DNA from: Candidatus Poribacteria bacterium
GTDB lineage: Bacteria > Poribacteria > WGA-4E > WGA-3G
Length of the DNA stretch: 48,285 nucleotides
Direction of reading: 5' to 3'
NCBI GenBank assembly: GCA_022825665.1
Contig: JAJDWI010000092.1
Coordinates: 1-48,285, forward strand
In this document: in pieces, positions 1 to 7,867 of the stretch
How positions within the stretch are numbered: position 1 is the stretch's first letter
Layout: every line of letters begins with the position of its first letter
Program-made: the position numbers and the translations under genes
Notes under the pieces: generated by a model
Databases searched by the model: none
Seen by the model: the letters and a program-made list of their open reading frames with translations, nothing else
What the model was told of the DNA's origin: nothing

Positions 1-238
1 TGACATTTTCCTTGACCCATATTTTACTATAACCGATTGTGCGGGACAAAGTCCGTAGCAGTTCAGCATTGACTTCCTCACACAAAGTATACAAAAAACC
101 TTATGTGTCGTTTGTTTCTACAAAAACTGGGGGTAAATCAGAATCAAATTTAACTTGACATACCGATATGTTTATGTTGTCATTATTACATTATAAGTTT
201 TCCATAAAAAGTAAAGATATAGCAAAAGAGGAAAATAT
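1..238. other. Left-edge non-coding or unresolved stretch
   Basis: No gene can be assigned. On the plus strand a short open frame runs in from the left edge and stops near base 57, which could be the tail of an upstream gene. On the minus strand another frame (starting near base 95) is open to the left edge and could be the start of a leftward gene. Neither is long enough to identify. A TTGACA hexamer lies at 155-160 with a poor -10 (TGTCAT) 17 bases downstream, a weak promoter candidate for the peptidase at 239. Confidence 0.3.
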
Positions 239-1819
239 ATGCTACAGATAAAACATCTTACAGTAGCATGTCTGTTTGTGTTTTGTCTTATCCTTAGGGT
301 ATCAGCAGACAGAGGCGCGGAACTTATAGAAAAGGTACAAACCGAATCATTGATGTCTTATGTATCTGATCTGCAAGAAAACACCTCATATCATACGAAT
401 GAGCAGAGATTTAGAACACGCAACATGCATCATCACAAGGCAACAGAGAATATTGTTAATTACATTACAACAAAATTTCATAGTATTAGAAGGTTAGAAG
501 TATACGAACAGAACAATGGTGGAGTTAAAAACGTAATTGCAGTTCTTCCACCCAAAGAGAATTCATCCAGTAAACGCGTTTTTATTATTTGTGCACATTA
601 CGATACCAAAGCAGATCGTGAACCAGATTGGAATCCGTTAGCATCAAGTGCCCCTGGAGCAAATAAAAATGGGACAGGTGTAGCAGCGATGCTTGAGATA
701 GCGAGAATCTTAAGTCAGTATGAATATGACCATGAAATAAAATTCATCGCATTAGGAGGAGAGGAAATCGGATTTCTTGGGAGTAGAAACTATATCCAAA
801 CAGCAATAAACGATAAACAATCTCTTAGTTCTAACCCATCAACGAAACGCACATCAGAATCCGAAAAAATAACTGCTGTTTTCAATTTAGATATGATTGG
901 ATTCAACTGGAAAAGTGATCTCGTTGAAGTAATTGCAAACAGAGAGTCAATCTGGATAAGTCGCTCGCTCGCAATTTCTAACACTTGGCACAACATTGGA
1001 TTGAAAATACGACGCACTCAAGACGAATTTATAGATATTTCATCACACAAACCATTCTGGGAGTCAGGATATTCAGCAGTCACCCTAATTGAGAGTTCAA
1101 CCCCATGGCGTGATTCGCAAAACTATGATGCCAATCCATTCTATCATACCTTCAACGATACAGTTGACAAGATAAACTTTCGTTTAGTTACTAAAGTTAC
1201 ACAATTATTGTTAGTGACAGTGGATAGTTTACTCACAGATATGTTTAATTCTGAACGTGAGATTCCAAAAATTACACTTGAACTACCCCAAACTGTTAAA
1301 CAGAATCCACTACATATCTCTGGTACATTTCACTCAAATTATCCGATTGATATAGTTGTTCATCCAAGCAATGTTGAGGCAAACTTGGACAAAGAAAACC
1401 AAACTTATGAGGCTACCATCCCATTGTCTCCTGGTAACAATACACTCATGGTAGTCGCACAGTATCCACTTGGAGCTGTTTCAGTCAAGCGAAATGTTGT
1501 TTTAGAAGAAGGCTTCATTTGGAAGGATGTGATTATCTCTCCCAATCCTGTCAGATTCAACGCACGCACAGAATTCCGGGTTGAGGGAAATTTGGAAATC
1601 ACCGGTATGCATGTTAATGTCTACGACGTGCACGGAAGTCTAATTCAGAGAATTGAAGGGGTTGACGACAGACTTAACAAGCAGCTTTGGAGAACATGGT
1701 GGAATCAACAGACCGTTTACGGATTAGCGGTATCAGCGGGGATTTATATCTGCTACATTTCAGTTGTTTCGAAAGGTGAAACATACACTATCGTCAAAAA
1801 GTTAGCAATCATACGGTGA
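239..1819 (+). CDS. Secreted M28-family peptidase-like protein with C-terminal FlgD/T9SS-like domain
   Basis: 526 residues. A hydrophobic signal peptide (about residues 1-23, ending VSA) suggests export. The central domain resembles zinc aminopeptidases of family M28: His120 in AHYDT, the Glu pair 175-176 in GGEEIGFLGS, Asp218 in NLDMIG and His303 in FYHTFND match four metal or catalytic positions. The Asp that normally bridges both zinc ions (usual PGANDN motif) is Lys143 here (PGANKNGTG), so activity is uncertain. The C-terminal ~95 residues (SPNPVRF ... SAGIYIC) look like an FlgD Ig-like or type-IX-secretion-type sorting domain. The ATG follows AAAAGAGGAAAA, an acceptable Shine-Dalgarno site. 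It stands alone before rpsT. Family assignment is fairly safe; catalytic status is not. Confidence 0.85.
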   Translation: MLQIKHLTVACLFVFCLILRVSADRGAELIEKVQTESLMSYVSDLQENTSYHTNEQRFRTRNMHHHKATENIVNYITTKFHSIRRLEVYEQNNGGVKNVIAVLPPKENSSSKRVFIICAHYDTKADREPDWNPLASSAPGANKNGTGVAAMLEIARILSQYEYDHEIKFIALGGEEIGFLGSRNYIQTAINDKQSLSSNPSTKRTSESEKITAVFNLDMIGFNWKSDLVEVIANRESIWISRSLAISNTWHNIGLKIRRTQDEFIDISSHKPFWESGYSAVTLIESSTPWRDSQNYDANPFYHTFNDTVDKINFRLVTKVTQLLLVTVDSLLTDMFNSEREIPKITLELPQTVKQNPLHISGTFHSNYPIDIVVHPSNVEANLDKENQTYEATIPLSPGNNTLMVVAQYPLGAVSVKRNVVLEEGFIWKDVIISPNPVRFNARTEFRVEGNLEITGMHVNVYDVHGSLIQRIEGVDDRLNKQLWRTWWNQQTVYGLAVSAGIYICYISVVSKGETYTIVKKLAIIR

Positions 1820-1852
1820 ATGTGTGAAAAAAATTGGCAAATTGTAATAAAG

Positions 1853-1881
1853 TGGACAAAGACCTTTTTTTGTGGTATCAT
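1853..1881 (+). promoter_or_regulatory. Predicted sigma-70 promoter of rpsT
   Basis: TGGACA at 1853-1858 and TATCAT at 1876-1881 are separated by exactly 17 bases. This is a good match to the housekeeping consensus, lying about 45 bases before the rpsT start. It probably also serves rsmB and thiE. Confidence 0.6.
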
Positions 1882-1925
1882 TAAGGCAGATAAAATACTG
1901 AATTATGATTGAGGAGTAATAAGAG

Positions 1926-2198
1926 TTGAACAGACAATCTGCAAAGAAACATGCACGCGCGGATCTGAAAAAACGGAATAGAAACAGACACCGCAAAGCA
2001 TCACTAAGAACATCGCTCAAGAATGCCGAATTAGCATTGCAAGAAGGTGATTTAGAAACTGCACAAGCATTGTGCAAAACAACGTCGAGTTTGCTTGATA
2101 GAGCTGCAGGCAAAGGTGTTATCAAAAAAGGCACCGCGAACCGACAAAAATCACGGATTGCTCGCAAATTACACACGCTTACAGCACAATCCGCCTAA
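1926..2198 (+). CDS. rpsT: 30S ribosomal protein S20
   Basis: 90 residues, highly basic, with the S20 pattern NRQSAKKHARADLKKRNRNR at the N-terminus and VIKKGTANRQKSR near the C-terminus; length is normal for the family. S20 binds 16S rRNA early in 30S assembly. The start is a TTG at 1926, nine bases after a strong GAGGAG (1911-1916); no ATG or GTG in this frame would keep the conserved N-terminus. In E. coli rpsT also starts with UUG, and the weak start is part of its autogenous control, so similar feedback is plausible here. First gene of a run with rsmB and thiE. Confidence 0.96.
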   Translation: MNRQSAKKHARADLKKRNRNRHRKASLRTSLKNAELALQEGDLETAQALCKTTSSLLDRAAGKGVIKKGTANRQKSRIARKLHTLTAQSA

Positions 2199-2268
2199 TT
2201 CACACCATAACTTTTACCCCGCCTTATCAAAATGTAGGGTGAGATCCCTGTAACTCATTAGGTTCTGG

Positions 2269-3645
2269 GTGACAAAAATGAACCCTCGCGAAGTCGCATT
2301 GACATGTCTTATACAACTATCAAAGGAAGATGTGTCAATTTCGTCTGTCGTAGATGATGCATTTAACCGATACACACTCAATAGTCGTGACCGTCGGTTC
2401 GTAAATGCTTTAGTCTATGGGATTGTCCGTTGGAAACAACAACTCGATTGGGTTCTTGGTCAATTTGTCAATCCTAACTTTCGGTTAGATTCCAAGCATC
2501 GTGCTATCCTAAGACTTGGAGCATTTCAACTGTTACATTTAGATGGTATTCCTTCGCATGCTGCAATCTATGAAACCGTCCAACTGGCAAAAAAGAATAG
2601 AAAGACAGCAGGTTTTATCAATGCTGTTTTACGCTCAGTACAACGTAAGGAAGCAGAATTAGTATACCCCTCGCTTGATACCCATCCCGTAGACCATATA
2701 GCGTACTCAATGTCATATCCCAAATGGTTGGTAAAGAGTTGGATTCAATCGCGTGGTCTACCTTGGACATTAGCTTTCTGCGAAGCAAGCAACAATATAG
2801 CTCCATTAACACTTCGTATAGATATCAACAAAATAGATCGTGATGAATTCTGTGAATATCTAAGGTCTATAGGACTGTCTCCTAAAGTTTCAAGATTCGC
2901 ACCTGATGGAATTGCGTTAGAAAACATTGCAATTTTGGATAAAGATAAAGAAACAACTTTGGACAAAGAAAATAATCTAAAAGACATAATTACTCGTGAT
3001 AATGTTTATGTACAAGACGAGAGTGCGATGTTAGTTTCATACCTTCTCATGAAAGATGCTCTAAAGTTGGTTGTAGACCTATGTGCAGCACCGGGTGGAA
3101 AGACTACACACATTGCGTCTATGATAGGTAATACAAGAAAAGTGGTTGCAGTTGATATTACTGAGAAAAAACTTGCTTCGTTAAGAGAGAATTGCAGGCG
3201 ACTTGGTGTGAAAAACGTAGATACCCTAACTATTGATGCAACAAGTGCTGATCTCAGTTTTATCAAATCCGCAGATGCTGTGCTGATTGATGTTCCATGT
3301 TCAGGTTTCGGCACACTTCGAAGACATCCAGATGTTCGTTGGAATAAGACAGCTAAACAACTTCTTGCCCTAAATGATTTACAATACAAACTATTAGAAA
3401 ATGCTGCCAAACACATCAAATCTGGTGGTATTTTAGTTTACAGTACCTGTACTGTTGAACAAGCAGAGAATCAAGGTATAGTAAGTCGTTTTTTGAAGAA
3501 TTTCCCAATGTTTATAGTTGAAAATGCAGGAGATTGTCTTCCAGAAATTCCTAACAATGCCATTACACCCGAAGGTTTTCTCCAGACATTTCCTCATGAA
3601 CACGGGATTGATGGTGCTTTTGCAGCAAGACTCCGTCGACTATAA
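2269..3645 (+). CDS. rsmB: 16S rRNA (cytosine-C5)-methyltransferase, RsmB type
   Basis: 458 residues. The N-terminal ~140 residues form a NusB-like helical RNA-binding domain; the rest is a Rossmann methyltransferase. Visible motifs: SAM-binding DLCAAPGGKTTHIA, motif IV DVPCSGFGTLRRHPDVRW with its Cys, and YSTCTVEQAENQ carrying the catalytic Cys. RsmB makes m5C967 in 16S rRNA. The start could be the GTG at 2269 or the ATG at 2278, which is preceded by GGGTGA; the difference is three residues. It follows rpsT by about 70 bases and ends 9 bases before thiE, consistent with one transcript. Confidence 0.93.
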   Translation: MTKMNPREVALTCLIQLSKEDVSISSVVDDAFNRYTLNSRDRRFVNALVYGIVRWKQQLDWVLGQFVNPNFRLDSKHRAILRLGAFQLLHLDGIPSHAAIYETVQLAKKNRKTAGFINAVLRSVQRKEAELVYPSLDTHPVDHIAYSMSYPKWLVKSWIQSRGLPWTLAFCEASNNIAPLTLRIDINKIDRDEFCEYLRSIGLSPKVSRFAPDGIALENIAILDKDKETTLDKENNLKDIITRDNVYVQDESAMLVSYLLMKDALKLVVDLCAAPGGKTTHIASMIGNTRKVVAVDITEKKLASLRENCRRLGVKNVDTLTIDATSADLSFIKSADAVLIDVPCSGFGTLRRHPDVRWNKTAKQLLALNDLQYKLLENAAKHIKSGGILVYSTCTVEQAENQGIVSRFLKNFPMFIVENAGDCLPEIPNNAITPEGFLQTFPHEHGIDGAFAARLRRL

Positions 3646-3654
3646 TATGAGATA

Positions 3655-4296
3655 ATGATAGATTTCAACCTCTATGTCATTACTAACAGACATCTTTGTT
3701 CCCCTAAACCTTTATATTTAGTTATATCAGAACTATTAGATGCTGGAATCACAGCAATTCAGTTGCGAGAAAAGGATTTAGGTGATGATGCATTGTATAG
3801 ATTAGCGACACCTATATCAGAATTATGTAATTCATACAAAGCACAATTGTTTATTAACACGAATGTCAAAGTAGCGGCTGATGTTGGTGCTGTAGGAATA
3901 CACCTACCAGATAATGAAACTTCCATATTAGATATAAGATCCCAAGCAGATACCAGTTTATTAGTCGGATGTTCAATACACGGAGTTGATACTGCCAAAA
4001 AACGGGAGAATGAAGGTGCTGATTTTCTAACATATAGTCCTATCTATCAAATAACAAGCAAACCTAACTATGGACCAGCAGTTGGTATAGCAAACCTTGA
4101 AGCATTAGTAAAACAGGTGAAGATACCTGTGTTTGCACTGGGAGGGATAACACCGGAACGTGTTCCTGAATGTTTAGAAGCGGGTGCGTCTGGTGTTGCA
4201 GTGATGTCTGGTATTATGTCTCCGACAGATGCAGCAAAACAGGCAAAAGAGTATTTAAATGCGTTGGATCGATACAGTAAAATGTTGTTATTATAG
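3655..4296 (+). CDS. thiE: Thiamine-phosphate synthase (ThiE/TenI family)
   Basis: 213 residues, usual length for ThiE. It condenses hydroxymethylpyrimidine diphosphate with thiazole phosphate to give thiamine monophosphate. Visible signatures are LYVITNRH at the start, AIQLREKDL (pyrophosphate-binding), FINTNVKVA, GIHLPDN, SIHGVDTA, SPIYQITSK and FALGGITPERV. The INDR-type motif common in ThiE reads INTN here, and the usual GxHLGQxD reads GIHLPDN, so a TenI-like isomerase role is an alternative. No other thiamine gene and no TPP riboswitch is visible nearby. Convergent with the TonB receptor gene, 31 bases away. Confidence 0.8.
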   Translation: MIDFNLYVITNRHLCSPKPLYLVISELLDAGITAIQLREKDLGDDALYRLATPISELCNSYKAQLFINTNVKVAADVGAVGIHLPDNETSILDIRSQADTSLLVGCSIHGVDTAKKRENEGADFLTYSPIYQITSKPNYGPAVGIANLEALVKQVKIPVFALGGITPERVPECLEAGASGVAVMSGIMSPTDAAKQAKEYLNALDRYSKMLLL

Positions 4297-4327
4297 ATTA
4301 TATTTTGATATATCAGTGATAATTAGA

Positions 4328-6550
4328 TTAAAACTGATTACTAAATCCTACTTGTATATTCAATGGATTACCTGGAGTAAAGTGTATCTCAGATACAGGT
4401 TCTGCCTCATCCCTTAAACGTGATTCCGTATCAAATTGTGCTTCATTCCAGTCGACATTAAACAGGTTTTCTAAATTTATGAAATACTTGTTATTACCGT
4501 TCGTGTAGGAAAGACCAAGATTCACAACGGTGTAACCTTCTGCTGTTACACTGTTGTCTTCATTAGCGGGACGATCCCCGATATGACGATAACGTATACT
4601 GGTGCTGAAACCAGAAGGATGGTTTGCAGTCAATCCACCGGTTGAGGTAACACGGGGTGCAAGAGGAATTTGATTTGCATCGGATGGTTCATCAACAAAT
4701 GTCCCTCTTGAAAGGTTTACGTCTACATCTGCCCATAGCCATGAAAGAATTTGTCCCCGTCCTTCAATGTCAATTCCAATCCGCTGTGATTTACCGCTAA
4801 TTTCTGTTTCGCCCGCATCTCCAACGAAAACTAATTCTTCATCTAATTCTAACCACCAGAAAGCAACCCCAAAACTTAATCTGTTCCAAAAACTGTGTCG
4901 TGTGCCTATTTCTGATCCGATGGCACGCGGCAACGTGCTAATTCCAGCATGTTCAAGGTTGAAGTTCATTTGACTCAACTGTTCAGAAATTTGGCCGCTA
5001 TCCAATCCTTGACGATTATATGTTCGTTCCAAGTCTGAGATGGTTTTCTCAATTACAACATCCCGAGCATCGTTAGAGTGGAAACCAGTTCCGAAATTCA
5101 GAAATACATCTGATGATGCAAAAGGACTATAGACTATGTTGAATTTGGGATTTAGCATTGCTTCCTGAGCATATCCTGATGCATGCGGTAAGATGTTTGT
5201 TTCGTTCATAACAGTATCAAGATGGTCTTCAACATTAAAGGTGAAGTAATCTCCGCGCAAACCGATTTGAAATCTTAGTTTTGGGTTTATTATTAGTTCT
5301 TCTTGTGCCCAAAGATACAGGTTACGTTCAATTATTCCGGAATTTACACTTTGTGTTAACCTTCTGCGGTTCGGACTGTGCCAGAGACTGACTGCAATGT
5401 CGTCGGATCGGAAACCACCTCCAACGGATGTGGTGGATTGTATAGAAAAGATGGTTCGTTTGTATTGATATTCAGAGTTCAGTCCAAGAACAGTACGATC
5501 GTCGGTTTGCTCAATCATATCACCATTTTCAGGATCTGAAAGAAAAAAAGTAAAGTTTGAGAAAAGTTTGAAATTATAACGACTGAAATAGGGTCGAAGC
5601 AAAAAAAGACTATTGTCTTGACCAATTAAAGTATAGGTTAGATTGAGATTTTGTCTTCCAGTTTGTCCTCCCTCAAGGTCATCAATTGCACCGAATCGTG
5701 TAATAAGATCGTTATCAATGGCACGTTGTGGAATCTGTCCGGATGCGTCCCATGCAGAACTAAATGAACTTGCAGAAAATGAGAGTTTGCTAATTTCATT
5801 CAGACGGATATTGAATTTACCGAATAGATTAAATCGTTGAAAATCTTGTTCGCTTTCAACAGCCCCATCCGTAGTATAATACTGACCTGCAAAATAAGCA
5901 TTTTGACTTTCACTGATAGTGGGAATTTGGAACATTCCGGTAAATCTTTGTGTGTTAAACGCGCCTCCTTCGACTTTCATTAGGTTTCCATCAATACGGT
6001 CTTTAGTACGGTACATAACAGAACCAGCTGTTGAGAAATTACCATGTCTGGCGAAATAGGGACCTTTAAACACATCAATTGAATCTACTAATTCAGGTAT
6101 GGTAAAATGAAGGTCAGCATATCCTTGTCCGTGTCCATGTGAGACCATATTCACGGGAATACCATCAGATGATATGGCGACATCTGTGCCATGGTCAGCA
6201 TCAAACCCACGTATAAATATCTGTTCGGCTTTCCCTCCACCGGCATGCTGTGCAATTACAAGTCCAGGAGCGAATTGTAGCATATCTTGTGCTGTGCTGA
6301 CTGGACGCACGTTCAGGTCAAAATCTCGAATTATCCTTGATGATGCTGTAGAATAGACCCTTTCACCTTCGATTAAGATTTTATCAAGTTCATATATATC
6401 CTTTGTTGGTGCTGATTCGGTTTCAGTTTCTGCATCTTTTTTTTCGTTTGGTTCTTCCTCTGCGTGGGTTATACCTGTAAGTTGTAAAAACAGTAAAACA
6501 GACAATAGTGAAATTGATAGATTAACAAATATAAAAATGTTTTTTTTCAT
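4328..6550 (-). CDS. TonB-dependent outer-membrane receptor
   Basis: 740 residues. A signal peptide (about 1-30, basic start, long hydrophobic core, cleavage near HAEE) is followed by an acidic linker and a TonB-box-like stretch (YELDKILIEGERV). The plug domain (about 65-180) has QDMLQFAPGLVI, IFIRGFDADHGTDV and VDSIDVFKGPYFARHGNFSTAGSV; a His/Gly-rich loop HGHGQGYADLHF lies inside it. The rest is a 22-strand-type barrel ending in Phe (VGFSNQF), as expected for Bam insertion. The substrate cannot be read from sequence. It lies 110 bases downstream of an alkaline phosphatase on the same strand, so a phosphorus-related role is possible but unproven. Confidence 0.92.
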   Translation of the reverse strand: MKKNIFIFVNLSISLLSVLLFLQLTGITHAEEEPNEKKDAETETESAPTKDIYELDKILIEGERVYSTASSRIIRDFDLNVRPVSTAQDMLQFAPGLVIAQHAGGGKAEQIFIRGFDADHGTDVAISSDGIPVNMVSHGHGQGYADLHFTIPELVDSIDVFKGPYFARHGNFSTAGSVMYRTKDRIDGNLMKVEGGAFNTQRFTGMFQIPTISESQNAYFAGQYYTTDGAVESEQDFQRFNLFGKFNIRLNEISKLSFSASSFSSAWDASGQIPQRAIDNDLITRFGAIDDLEGGQTGRQNLNLTYTLIGQDNSLFLLRPYFSRYNFKLFSNFTFFLSDPENGDMIEQTDDRTVLGLNSEYQYKRTIFSIQSTTSVGGGFRSDDIAVSLWHSPNRRRLTQSVNSGIIERNLYLWAQEELIINPKLRFQIGLRGDYFTFNVEDHLDTVMNETNILPHASGYAQEAMLNPKFNIVYSPFASSDVFLNFGTGFHSNDARDVVIEKTISDLERTYNRQGLDSGQISEQLSQMNFNLEHAGISTLPRAIGSEIGTRHSFWNRLSFGVAFWWLELDEELVFVGDAGETEISGKSQRIGIDIEGRGQILSWLWADVDVNLSRGTFVDEPSDANQIPLAPRVTSTGGLTANHPSGFSTSIRYRHIGDRPANEDNSVTAEGYTVVNLGLSYTNGNNKYFINLENLFNVDWNEAQFDTESRLRDEAEPVSEIHFTPGNPLNIQVGFSNQF

Positions 6551-6660
6551 TAGAATCTCCTTATATTGTTTATATATAGTTTGATTGGATTGGTGGATGT
6601 TACGAGAATAAGATTATTATTTCTCAAGCACAACGCGATTGATAATAGTGGGTGCATAGA

Positions 6661-7719
6661 TTACAAAAGACTTAGCTGCACTTCAGTGAAATCACTATTA
6701 CCTAACACTATCTTAATCAAGTCAGTATTATTTAGTACCCCTTCAACGTGCTCTGCATTCTTTCCCCAACCGTATAGTGGAACGTTATTGACGGTATGTC
6801 CACCGGTTGTCCAATTGATTGTAGGTATTTCTCCCTGTCCGTTGTTTTTCTGTACTTGCAGCCCGCCTGTTTCATGGTCTGCCGTGACAAGAATAATGGT
6901 GTCTTCATCATCTGAAATCCGTTCATATACGGTTTGAACAGCCTTAGAAAACTCCATCGTCTCTAATAGTTGGCGTTCAATATCGTTGGAATGACCAGCA
7001 TGATCAATGCGACCACCTTCCAGTAGTAAGAAAAACCCGTCTTCGTTCTTAGTGAGTATATCCAATGCTATGGTCACCATCTCCGACAATTGTGGTAGAT
7101 TGTCAGATCCGTCAAACACATACGGTATGTTGGTTTGTCCAAACTGTCCTGAAACATAGGTTTCTGTTGGAGTATTCAGTTCTAATAACTCCTCGCGATT
7201 AGTTACAACAGTATAACCGGCAGATTCAGCACTGTTTTCAGTGATTCCGTTGCCGCCACCACCCAATAGGACGTTTGGACGAGTTAAATGGAGGTAATCA
7301 TGTGCAATCTCACCGAGATTATTTCGTTGGGGATTATGTGCTCCGAAGCAGGCAGGTGTAGCGTGGGTAATGTAAGTTGTAGAGACAAGTCCAGTTTTTT
7401 TGTTCAGGTCTTTCGCAATTTCTAAGAGCGTTTTTAATGGTGTTCCACTGCCAGGAATCTCCATACTAATTACACCGTTGTTAACTTTATGTCCTGTAGC
7501 CATTGCAGTCGCAGCAGCGGCTGAGTCAGTCATTGGAGTGTTCGCAGCATGGGTTGCTATTTCCGCATGGTATGGAAACTTTTCAAAACTCAGATGACCT
7601 GTTTCACCATAGGCATAGTATCCTGCCGCTTTAACCGCTTCAAAACCCATTCCATCCCCAACACAGATGACAATATTCTTCGGAATACCGGGACCTAAAG
7701 ATGACGAATCTGAAACCAT
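6661..7719 (-). CDS. Alkaline phosphatase (PhoA superfamily)
   Basis: 352 residues from the preferred start. Metal-site and nucleophile motifs are intact: CVGDGMG near the N-terminus, the nucleophile Ser in TDSAAAATAMATG, EGGRIDHAGHSND, VTADHETGG, and a late His in TTGGHTVNNVPLYGWG. An ATG eight codons upstream (7743) is possible, but GGAGGT sits four bases before the ATG at 7719. Oddly, neither start gives a signal peptide, although this superfamily is normally periplasmic. It is also shorter than typical family members (~450). Located between glnE and the TonB receptor gene on the same strand. Confidence 0.88.
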   Translation of the reverse strand: MVSDSSSLGPGIPKNIVICVGDGMGFEAVKAAGYYAYGETGHLSFEKFPYHAEIATHAANTPMTDSAAAATAMATGHKVNNGVISMEIPGSGTPLKTLLEIAKDLNKKTGLVSTTYITHATPACFGAHNPQRNNLGEIAHDYLHLTRPNVLLGGGGNGITENSAESAGYTVVTNREELLELNTPTETYVSGQFGQTNIPYVFDGSDNLPQLSEMVTIALDILTKNEDGFFLLLEGGRIDHAGHSNDIERQLLETMEFSKAVQTVYERISDDEDTIILVTADHETGGLQVQKNNGQGEIPTINWTTGGHTVNNVPLYGWGKNAEHVEGVLNNTDLIKIVLGNSDFTEVQLSLL

Positions 7720-7815
7720 CAATACCTCCATAATAGATACCATAACAAATTCAAATATTATTGAATGAAACAGTATTTATAGTGGATTTTAGAAATACTG
7801 ACATACTATACAAGC

Positions 7816-7831
7816 GAGGTTAGGAAACCTC
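7816..7831. repeat. Small GAGGTT hairpin repeat
   Basis: GAGGTT (7816-7821) pairs with AACCTC (7826-7831) around a four-base loop in the 148-base gap between glnE and the phosphatase gene. It is followed by GAATGTAAGAG, the same lead-in as the repeat at 11968, so it looks like a member of the dispersed short repeats in this genome rather than a terminator. Confidence 0.45.
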
Positions 7832-7867
7832 ACCTACTACCGGTGAATGTAAGAGACGACAAAACAT

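Noticed and set aside
3500-4330. TPP riboswitch or thiamine operon around thiE
   Set aside because: thiE starts 9 bases after rsmB with no leader; no THI-box sequence and no other thi gene is visible, also not before the TonB receptor.
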